Below, piece after piece: positions 1 to 5,346 of a stretch of DNA of 7,730 bases (position 1 is the first letter of the stretch; each line of letters opens with the position of its first letter). Source of the DNA: Cytophagales bacterium (GTDB taxonomy: Bacteria > Bacteroidota > Bacteroidia > Cytophagales > 172606-1). The notes under the pieces were generated by a model. That model did not search any database, was not told the origin of the DNA, and saw only the letters and a list, made by a program, of their open reading frames with translations. The stretch covers positions 1-7,730 of the forward strand of contig JALOMD010000105.1 of NCBI GenBank assembly GCA_025455595.1, written 5' to 3'. A program made the translations under genes and the position numbers.

Positions 1-137
1 CGCTCGGCATCTTTCTGGTGCACATTCACCTGGGTTGGTTCGTGGTGGGATTGAGCGGCGGCGGCGTGGAGTACAGCCTGCTGATCCTGGCGGTGTTGGT
101 GGTTTTGTACAGCCGGGCGGGCAAGGCAACTGCATGA
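1..137 (+). CDS. DoxX-like membrane protein, C-terminal end (partial)
   Basis: The gene runs in from the left edge, with the first complete codon at base 3 and a TGA stop at 135-137. The visible 44 residues begin LGIFLVHIHLGWFVVG, continue through a glycine-rich turn and GVEYSLLILAVLVVLY, and end in a short basic tail (SRAGKATA). The pattern of a helix with HIHLGWF, then glycines, then a (Y/V)EY-led final hydrophobic helix resembles the last two membrane segments of the DoxX/DoxD family of small four-helix inner-membrane proteins. These are often annotated as oxidoreductase or quinone-linked proteins of uncertain function. Only the last third is present, so the family call rests on that pattern. 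Another small multi-helix membrane protein remains possible. No terminator follows the stop directly. Confidence 0.6.
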   Translation, partial: LGIFLVHIHLGWFVVGLSGGGVEYSLLILAVLVVLYSRAGKATA

Positions 138-165
138 ATAAAAAAAGTCAAACGCTGCCCTTTAT

Positions 166-188
166 TAGAGTTACTATAGGCTGAAAAT
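166..188 (+). repeat. Left terminal inverted repeat of the MITE-like element
   Basis: It reads TAGAGTTACTATAG followed by GCTGAAAAT. It pairs with 282-304 with two mismatches in 23 bases. TTAT lies immediately outside. Confidence 0.6.
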
Positions 189-246
189 GAGCAAGTTACA
201 TGGTTTTCGCGAAAATAATTTCTGTAAGAAAAGGCGTTTTGGGCAA

Positions 247-262
247 TCCCGACTTGTCGGGA
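247..262. repeat. Perfect palindrome inside the MITE-like element
   Basis: TCCCGAC-TT-GTCGGGA has two perfect 7-bp arms separated by two bases. The short, GC-rich arms in an AT-rich surround make it a good cruciform or hairpin candidate. Similar CCCGAC-type palindromes are scattered in many Bacteroidota genomes (general knowledge, not checked here). No T-run follows, so it is not a classical terminator. Confidence 0.5.
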
Positions 263-281
263 CACAACTTCTAATCAATTG

Positions 282-304
282 ATTATCAGTCTATAGTAAC
301 TCTA
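282..304 (-). repeat. Right terminal inverted repeat of the MITE-like element
   Basis: It is the reverse complement of 166-188 with two mismatches, and TTAT follows at 305-308. It ends 28 bp before the sugar dehydrogenase start codon, so it probably lies in that gene's promoter or leader region. Confidence 0.6.
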
Positions 305-332
305 TTATCTGGTACACCGTAAAAAATACGTT

Positions 333-1523
333 ATGAACCGTTTGCGTTTGACAAAGCTTGCCGAATTCGGATGGGTTTTTCTGGTTGGCTCCGGGGTGTC
401 AAACGGTCAGACGATGAAGCCGGGCACGGAAGAAAAAGTTGTGTCTTTCCAGACAATAACCGTTGTGGAAGGGTTGGCGCACCCGTGGAGCATGGCCTTT
501 TTGACAGAAAACGAAGTGTTGCTTGCCGAAAAAGACGGTTGGTTGAAACGCGTTCACCTGCAAACAAAACAGCAGACCGTCATTGCCGGGTTTCCAAAAG
601 ACAAAGCGGACAGCATACGCAAAACCGACCCGCGCGACAACACCGGCATTTTCGAGGTGCTTCTGGACCCCGAATACCGGCAGAACGGCTGGGTGTATGT
701 TTCCTACGCGGCCAAATCCGGTGAAGGCACGGCCACCAAAGTGATCCGGGGAAAAGTCATCAACGACTCGCTGCAATCCATTGAAACATTGCTGGAAATC
801 ACCCCTTACCGCAAAGACCTGTTCCATTACGGCGGAGGCATGACCTTCGGCAAAGACGGCAAGTTGTACATTACCGCCGGAGAACGGTACTACAACGAAA
901 CGGATCAGCCCGCGCTGCCGGTTGCACAGGATGTGACCGACCGGCGGGGCAAGATATACCGCATCAATCCCGATGGAACCATTCCCGCCGACAATCCGCA
1001 ATTCGGTGGCAACGCCGCGAAAGGGCTCTATGCGATGGGGATACGGGCGGCGCAGGGAATCACGCTCAACCCGTTTACCGGAGCCATCTGGTTCAGTGAA
1101 CATGGTTCCACGCAGGGTGACGAAATCAATGTGCTGAAACCCGGAGCCAATTACGGTTGGCCGGTTGAAACCACCGGCCGTTACCGCAACCAGGAATACA
1201 AGCCGCCAAAACTCACTGGCCGAACCTATGCCAAGCCGGTTTGGGATTGGACAGAAACCGTAGCTCCGACGGGATTGGTGTTTTACACCGGGAAAGAATT
1301 CCGAAACTGGCAAGGCAACCTGTTGGTGGCGGGGCTTTCCAGAGGAAGCCTGTGGCGGCTGATCGTAGAAAACGAAAAAATTGTTGCCGCCGAAAATCTG
1401 TTCATCCGGCAGCCAGTGCGATTGCGGAAAGTGATCCAAAGCCCGGAGGGAAAGTTGTATGTGCTTACCGATGAGCCCAATGGAAAAATCGTGCGGATTG
1501 AAAATACTGGTATCGGCAAATAA
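333..1523 (+). CDS. PQQ-dependent sugar dehydrogenase (GSDH family, aldose dehydrogenase-like), predicted exported
   Basis: This is a 396-residue protein of the glucose/sorbosone dehydrogenase family: soluble six-bladed beta-propeller enzymes that oxidise aldose sugars to lactones with PQQ and Ca2+, usually in the periplasm. Hallmarks in order are GLAHPWSMAFL (47-57), the catalytic-base region FHYGGGMTFGKDGKLYITAGE (about 164-184, H165 matching His144 of the Acinetobacter soluble enzyme), GKIYRINPDGTIPADNP (206-222), RAAQG (238-242), FSEHGSTQGDEIN (254-266), GANYGWP (271-277) and KLYVLTDE (374-381). In the family the fourth motif is usually RNxQG, with Arg and Asn near PQQ. Here the Asn position is Ala239. 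The N-terminus (MNRLRLTKL then GWVFLVGSGVS) is a weak signal-peptide candidate. The ATG at 333 is the first plausible start after the in-frame stop at 297-299. There is no Shine-Dalgarno sequence. The length suits the family. The electron acceptor and sugar specificity cannot be read from the sequence. Confidence 0.9.
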   Translation: MNRLRLTKLAEFGWVFLVGSGVSNGQTMKPGTEEKVVSFQTITVVEGLAHPWSMAFLTENEVLLAEKDGWLKRVHLQTKQQTVIAGFPKDKADSIRKTDPRDNTGIFEVLLDPEYRQNGWVYVSYAAKSGEGTATKVIRGKVINDSLQSIETLLEITPYRKDLFHYGGGMTFGKDGKLYITAGERYYNETDQPALPVAQDVTDRRGKIYRINPDGTIPADNPQFGGNAAKGLYAMGIRAAQGITLNPFTGAIWFSEHGSTQGDEINVLKPGANYGWPVETTGRYRNQEYKPPKLTGRTYAKPVWDWTETVAPTGLVFYTGKEFRNWQGNLLVAGLSRGSLWRLIVENEKIVAAENLFIRQPVRLRKVIQSPEGKLYVLTDEPNGKIVRIENTGIGK

Positions 1524-1562
1524 TTTCCATAGGCAAAAGCGGGCAGGTTTCGCCTATGGAAA
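1524..1562. repeat. Perfect 11-bp inverted repeat (hairpin) between two genes
   Basis: TTTCCATAGGC (1524-1534) and GCCTATGGAAA (1552-1562) are exact reverse complements around a 17-base loop. It starts directly after the dehydrogenase stop codon. No T-run follows the right arm, so it is not a typical intrinsic terminator, though it may protect or end the upstream transcript. The right arm contains the first ATG (1556) of the downstream frame, which argues against that ATG as the start. Confidence 0.6.
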
Positions 1563-1669
1563 AGATACTATCTCATCTTGCGGAAAATATGCAGAAGAAT
1601 TGTCCCGAGTCAATCCTGGCTGAAAAAGTGTACGCTTCGTGCATCCAAGAAGGTCGTGAAATATCCATT

Positions 1670-3139
1670 GTGGCTGTTACAAAAAAAACATCCCGCCGCT
1701 TGATCGGCCTCCTTTGGCTCTGCCTCCTTTGGCTCTGCCTTGTGTTTTCACCGGGGGTCGCTTGTTCGCAAGCAATCCAAATCGGCTCAGTTGATTTCGC
1801 CTCCTGTCGCATCAACGGCATCAAGGACAGCGTCCTGTGCGGCCGGTTGACGGTGTTTGAAGACAACATCGCCCGGAAAGGCAGACGCATTCCGCTCAAC
1901 ATTGTCGTGCTGCCCGCCGCAAAACCCGGCAACCGGAAAGAAGCCACCTTCATCCTGATGGGCGGCCCCGGCCAAGCCGCCACCGACGAGGCACCTTTTT
2001 TCGCCACCGCTTTCCAACCCATTCAGGCCGGACAAGACATCGTGCTCATTGATCAGCGGGGCACGGGCAACTCCCACCCGCTGAAACTGCAACCCGGCCC
2101 CCAAGCCTTGCAGGACTTTTTCACGGACGGTTTCCTTGACGACGAGAGAATACGCCGCAACTATGAAGCTTTTCAACGCACGCATTGCCTCGCCTGCTAC
2201 ACCACCCGGAACTTCGTCATTGACCTTGAAGACATCCGCCAGGCGATGGGATACGAGAAAATCAACCTGTACGGGGCTTCTTACGGCACACGGGTGGCCC
2301 TGGCGTACATGACCGAACACCCGGCAACCGTGCGAACAGCCACCTTCAAAGGAGTCGTCCCTGCTGACTTGGTGATTCCGGAAAGCTTTGCACACGACTC
2401 CCAGCGCAGCCTTGAATTGTTACTGGCGCATTGTGAAAAGGATTCGTTGTACAAGGCCCGTTACCCCAATTTCCGGAAAGAGCTGGCGGCTGTGTTGCAA
2501 CGACTCGAAAAAACACCCGCCACGGTGGAATTGACCAACCCGGCAACCGGCAAGATGGAGCAAGCCCGCTTGGGCAAAGACATCGTTGCCTTCTACCTGC
2601 GGCTGATGCTGATGGTGCCCGCCTTGCAACGCCAACTGCCCGCCTTGGTTCGTCAGGCGCATGAAGGAAATTACAATCCGTTGGCGCAGCTTATCGTTGC
2701 CCTCAGGCAGAGCAATGCGCGTCTTTACGATGCATTGTTCCTGTGCGTGGTCTGCATGGAGGATTACCCGTATTGGAAGGAAGCACCCGCCACCGACCCA
2801 ACGTTCTTGGGCGATTATTGGCTGAACCGGATTGAAAACGCCTGCGCCGTCTGGAATCCCGGCAAACGGAAGGCATGGCGGTATCCAAATACACACATCA
2901 GTATTCCCACCCTGTTGATTTCAGGCCAATACGACCCGGCCACGCCACCCGTTTATGGTGAACAAGTGAAGCGTTTGTTGCCCAACAGCCGACATGTGGT
3001 GGTGGAAAACGCCAGCCACAGTTTTGACAACATGCGCGGGTGTGTGGAAACAATAGTGTGTGATTTCATTAGAAAAGGCAACTTGCAATCCGTGGATGTG
3101 TCCTGTGTGGAAAACATCGCGTTTCCGTTTCCAGATTAA
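1670..3139 (+). CDS. Exported alpha/beta hydrolase, peptidase S33 / tripeptidyl aminopeptidase (TAP)-like
   Basis: With a GTG start at 1670 the protein has 489 residues. The n-region KKTSRR and the hydrophobic core LIGLLWLCLLWLCLVF form a good signal peptide, so it should act in the periplasm or outside the cell. The alpha/beta-hydrolase landmarks are complete: GGPG oxyanion region (98-101), IDQRGTGNS (about 127-135), nucleophile elbow GASYG (S204), acid in SGQYDPATPP (D422) and base in NASHSF (H450). The C-terminal part with Asp and His corresponds to the TAP-like C-terminal domain. The family removes N-terminal residues or short peptides, often proline-containing. The exact substrate is not predictable. 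Several cysteines (for example in CVVC) would suit disulfides after export. The frame is open from an ATG at 1556, but that start lies in a hairpin arm and would put 49 residues before the signal core. The ATG at 1589 has the same weakness. GTG at 1670 is therefore my choice, with moderate certainty. Confidence 0.85.
   Translation: MAVTKKTSRRLIGLLWLCLLWLCLVFSPGVACSQAIQIGSVDFASCRINGIKDSVLCGRLTVFEDNIARKGRRIPLNIVVLPAAKPGNRKEATFILMGGPGQAATDEAPFFATAFQPIQAGQDIVLIDQRGTGNSHPLKLQPGPQALQDFFTDGFLDDERIRRNYEAFQRTHCLACYTTRNFVIDLEDIRQAMGYEKINLYGASYGTRVALAYMTEHPATVRTATFKGVVPADLVIPESFAHDSQRSLELLLAHCEKDSLYKARYPNFRKELAAVLQRLEKTPATVELTNPATGKMEQARLGKDIVAFYLRLMLMVPALQRQLPALVRQAHEGNYNPLAQLIVALRQSNARLYDALFLCVVCMEDYPYWKEAPATDPTFLGDYWLNRIENACAVWNPGKRKAWRYPNTHISIPTLLISGQYDPATPPVYGEQVKRLLPNSRHVVVENASHSFDNMRGCVETIVCDFIRKGNLQSVDVSCVENIAFPFPD
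1709..1738 (+). repeat. Tandem duplication of 15 bp in the signal-peptide coding region
   Basis: CTCCTTTGGCTCTGC occurs twice head to tail with no mismatch. It encodes LLWLC LLWLC in frame and lengthens the hydrophobic core of the hydrolase signal peptide by five residues. An exact, in-frame duplication suggests a recent slippage event. Confidence 0.85.
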
Positions 3140-3324
3140 TGAACGGATTTGGATAGGTATTTTTTCGCCCAAAGTCTAATTCTTTGACATCTGCCAATTT
3201 TAGGTTTGCTTGGAGAATTAGTCATGTTCAAAATGAGAGCAACCTAAAAGTATCCTCAAAAATAAATGGCACGGTTCACCAAAACGATGGGAATCCATGG
3301 AAGATATGACAGATGGATAAATGA

Positions 3325-3359
3325 AAAAACCCTCAAATCAACGAGATTTGAGGGTTTTT
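3325..3359. terminator. Bidirectional intrinsic terminator
   Basis: AAAAACCCTCAAATC (3325-3339) and GATTTGAGGGTTTTT (3345-3359) form a perfect 15-bp stem around a 5-base loop (AACGA). Five T residues lie at the 3' side in either direction, so it can end transcription from both strands. The nearest plus-strand gene ends about 185 bp upstream (the S33 hydrolase). On the minus strand it would stop transcription leaving the IS256 element. Confidence 0.85.
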
Positions 3360-3563
3360 GAATGAATTGAAATTAATCAAGTAGTCCATATAGAACAAAT
3401 CTCGAACACTTTTATCAGCGACTTGGAACGATTGGCAGCGGCAATCGCTTAACGCCCGGGCCTGCTTTGGCGACCACAGAGACACCGCACATTAGCGTTA
3501 TCAAGATGTTCTATCGAATAGCGATGTAGTATTCCCGCCCTACCTTCTGAATAAAACTACAAC

Positions 3564-3605
3564 AGAGTTACTATGGCCTGGTAATCAAGCGTTTGTAAGT
3601 TACGT
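3564..3605 (-). repeat. Diverged partial copy of the MITE-like repeat, inverted orientation
   Basis: The segment starts with AGAGTTACTAT, the terminal sequence of the element at 166-304. Aligned without gaps to the reverse complement of 262-303, 32 of 42 bases match by my hand count, including CTG and TAATCAA blocks inside the terminal repeat. The similarity fades after about 3605. The other end is missing, and the IS256 element begins about 15 bp later. This is most likely a decayed or truncated second family member. Confidence 0.5.
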
Positions 3606-3625
3606 TTTGGGTAAAAATGGGATAA

Positions 3626-3643
3626 GTTCAACAAAGTGTGTCA
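3626..3643 (+). repeat. Left terminal inverted repeat core of the IS256-family element
   Basis: GTTCAACAAAGTGTGTCA, which matches the reverse complement of 4951-4968 in 16 of 18 positions. The transposase stop codon lies 28 bp inside it. Confidence 0.75.
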
Positions 3644-3670
3644 TTTTGCTTTTTCTTTTAGCGGCTGATG

Positions 3671-4912
3671 TCAGGTTTGCAGGTGCCGCTTGAATCGTCC
3701 CCCGAACAAGATCGACAATTGCTGCAAATTCAGTGCCCAATTGGCCAGCGGCATCGTCCATTTTTCGCCGATGCGTTCGCTGGCTATGTACAGCAGCTTG
3801 ACCAAGGCCGCCTCGTTGGGGAACACGCCTTTGGTCTTGGTCACCTGCCGCAACTGCCGGTGGAAGCCTTCGACCGTGTTGGTCGTGTAGATCACCTTGC
3901 GAATGACGGGTGGGTAATCGTAAAAACGCATCAGGCGCGTCCAGTTCCGCTGCCAGCTTTCGACCACCAAGGGGTATTTTTCTTCCCATTGGTTTTTGAA
4001 TGCCCCGGCTTGGCTTCGGCCGCCGACAGGCTGGGTGCCTTGTAAACCGCCTGCAAATCCTGGCTGATCTGTTTCTGGTCGCCGCTGGTCACGTAACGGA
4101 GTGAGTTGCGCATCTGGTGCGCCAGGCAGAGCTGCACGTCCATTTGCGGGAAAACCGATTCAATCGCGTCGGCGAACCCGGTCAGGTTGTCGATGCAGGC
4201 GAAGCCGATGCCACGCACGTAGCAGGTCGGGATGTCCTCCACGCCCCGGCTTTGCAAATCGGAAGGCACACTCAGCCACAACCGGGAGGACTCCGATTCG
4301 ACCACGTAGAGGCCCAGCAGGTCTTTTTTCCCTTGGATGTCCACGCCCAGGACGGTGTAGGCGGCCTTGGTGACAACCTTGTGGTTCTCCCAGGCCTTGA
4401 AATGAATCGCGTCCAGCCACACAAAGCAATAAACCGGCTCCAAGGGTCTGCTGCGCCAAGCCTCGACCACCGGCAGCACCTTGTCGGTGATGGCCGTCAG
4501 GCCCGCCTCCGAAACCTCCAGGCCGTACAACTCCTCCAAGTGCGAGCGGATGGCCGAGTAGCTCATGCCCGAGGCGTACAGCGAAAGGATATTGTTGTCC
4601 AGCCCCTCCGCCCAGAGTGGTTTGCCGCTTGGGCAGGATCTGTGGCTCAAAGCTGCCCTCGCGGTCACGCGGGGCCTCGATGGCAACGGGGCCGTGGGCG
4701 GTCTTGACTTTTTTCCCCTTCCCGCCATTGGCCCGGTTGGGACGGCTTTGCTCAAGGTGTGCCGACAGTTCCCCTTGCAAGGCCGCTTCCAGCAGGTCCT
4801 TGATCAGCGGAGCCAGAACCCCATCCTTGCCCCCCGGTTCCTGCCCTTGACTCAGTTGGGCCAATGCTTGTTGGCGAAAGACCTGATAATCGAGACTTTC
4901 TTGATTGTCCAT
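3671..4912 (-). pseudogene. IS256-family transposase, disrupted by two frameshifts
   Basis: The intact product would be about 413 residues, the usual size for this DDE transposase family (Transposase_mut), which moves the element by a copy-out mechanism. Three frame segments together cover the family. The N-terminal part starts at the ATG at 4912 (MDNQESLDYQVF) and runs through LEAALQGELSAHLEQ to EGSFEPQILPKRQTTL. The middle part carries LYASGMSYSAIRSHLEELYG, the first Asp in VWLDAIHFKAWE, the second Asp probably in CIDNLTGF, and VQLCLAHQMRNSLRYV. The C-terminal part runs from FKNQWEEKYPLVVESW through the Glu in YTTNTVEGFHRQLR to VTKTKGVFPNEAAL and the stop. The first break is an extra base in the CCC run at 4611-4613. 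The second is one missing base at about 4001-4010, which restores the original frame. The catalytic Asp-Asp-Glu are all still encoded, but not in one frame. Sequencing or assembly error is an alternative. Confidence 0.9.
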
Positions 4913-4950
4913 GGTGCCAAAGTTATTTTTGTCATCTGAAAATTTTACCT

Positions 4951-4968
4951 TGACACACTTTACTGAAC
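4951..4968 (-). repeat. Right terminal inverted repeat core of the IS256-family element
   Basis: This is the reverse complement of GTTCAGTAAAGTGTGTCA, and the likely tip of the element lies at 4974. It sits upstream of the transposase start (4912), where the element's own promoter is expected. Confidence 0.75.
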
Positions 4969-5001
4969 AGTCTCCAGCAAACCTCTACGCACACCATCGA
5001 A

Positions 5002-5346
5002 GTGCAAGATGCGTTTGTGCCAGACGAACTGACGTTTGCGTTGGATTGGAAGGAATGCCTACAAAACGAACCCGTTTTCCAGGTTCCTGTTGTACCGTTT
5101 GCCCAACTGTTCATCATCAAAGTGGTGCACGGGATTTTCCGGGCCTTTCTTGCCGCCGCAGACACCGTTCGGTCAGACAACAAACCGCGTTGGCAACCTG
5201 CCCGGCTACAGACATTGGAAGACAAGCTTCTCGGCGCAGGAGATTATTTGTCGCAAGCCCTGTGTCATTTGCCTTGGCTTGTTTTTAAGGAAGTTATTTC
5301 ACAATCTATAAATGCAATTAACCTATTTCCACATCAACCACTGTAA
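5002..5346 (+). CDS. Hypothetical protein, probable 3' remnant of a gene cut by the IS256 element
   Basis: I do not recognise this protein. The frame is open from inside the IS tip (after a TGA at 4951-4953) to a TAA at 5344-5346. The first standard start in it is a GTG at 5002, giving 114 residues. Codon choice looks coding (mixed but sensible third positions, no rare-codon runs), and the product has an ordinary globular composition: an acidic start VQDAFVPDELTF, a hydrophobic stretch VPVVPFAQLFIIKVVHGIF, then a mixed helical tail ending LFPHQPL. There is no ATG or clear start near the IS junction. The simplest reading is that the 5' part was lost when the IS inserted or caused a deletion. 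Its last 13 bases overlap the end of the convergent S15 hydrolase. It may also be a chance open frame. Confidence 0.35.
   Translation: MQDAFVPDELTFALDWKECLQNEPVFQVPVVPFAQLFIIKVVHGIFRAFLAAADTVRSDNKPRWQPARLQTLEDKLLGAGDYLSQALCHLPWLVFKEVISQSINAINLFPHQPL

Larger units (their letters stand above)
166..304. mobile_element. MITE-like non-coding element, 139 bp, with terminal inverted repeats
   Basis: The two ends are inverted copies of each other. The outer 14 bases (166-179 and 291-304, TAGAGTTACTATAG read inward) match perfectly, and over 23 bases (166-188 against 282-304) 21 match. The direct repeat TTAT flanks it (162-165 and 305-308), as expected for a 4-bp target duplication. Because the ends begin with TA, a TA duplication with 12-bp repeats cannot be excluded. 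The interior has no credible ORF but contains several palindromes (204-215, 247-262, 272-285). This is the layout of a miniature inverted-repeat transposable element mobilised by a transposase encoded elsewhere. The ends do not match those of the IS256 element in this window. A diverged, inverted partial copy lies at 3564-3605. Confidence 0.6.
3140..3619. other. Gene-poor intergenic region between the S33 hydrolase and the IS256 element
   Basis: About 480 bp without a convincing gene. It holds a bidirectional terminator (3325-3359), a short frame without ATG (3366-3452) that ends in HFYQ-unrelated residues SNTFISDLERLAAAIA and a TAA stop, a weak attC-like motif around 3447-3503 (GCTTAAC near the left, GCGTTA at 3495-3500), and a diverged fragment of the MITE-like repeat (3564-3605). 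Short ATG frames at 3266-3361 (plus, 31 aa) and 3415-3492 (minus, 25 aa) have no visible family features. No tRNA cloverleaf was recognised. The region looks like an old recombination or insertion site rather than a coding interval. Confidence 0.5.
3620..4974 (-). mobile_element. IS256-family insertion sequence, about 1.35 kb, decayed
   Basis: A transposase of the IS256 (Transposase_mut) family fills the element on the minus strand and is bounded by inverted ends. GTTCAACAAAGTGTGTCA at 3626-3643 and the reverse complement of 4951-4968 match in 16 of 18 bases. The right end continues as GAGACT outside that core (to 4974), while the left end has GGATAA at the same place, so the left tip is degraded or the boundary there is uncertain by a few bases. 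The 8-9 bp outside each end do not match, so no target-site duplication is visible. Total size is normal for the family. With a frameshifted transposase the copy is probably not autonomous. Confidence 0.85.

Noticed and set aside
399..1439. Long minus-strand open frame (346 codons) opposite the sugar dehydrogenase
   Set aside because: It is fully antisense to a gene with clear family motifs, and its product has no recognisable domain. It is a shadow of the real frame.
3266..3361. 31-codon ATG frame upstream of the IS
   Set aside because: It reads straight through the strong terminator stem and shows no family feature, so it is likely chance.
3415..3492. 25-codon minus-strand frame beginning MCGVSVV, recalling the N-terminal Cys of glutamine amidotransferases
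   Set aside because: Far too short for that domain, and the resemblance is limited to three residues.
4001..4613. Programmed ribosomal frameshifting in the transposase
   Set aside because: Two shifts in opposite directions would be needed, IS256 elements normally use a single frame, and no proper slippery heptamer in the right frame is present at either site.
4117..4707. Plus-strand open frames opposite the transposase
   Set aside because: Low-complexity, Arg-, Gly- and His-rich products antisense to the IS256 transposase. They are shadows.
4950..4978. TTGACA at 4950-4955 reading out of the IS as a hybrid promoter
   Set aside because: It is part of the terminal repeat. About 17 bp downstream there is no -10-like sequence, and Bacteroidota promoters use a different consensus.
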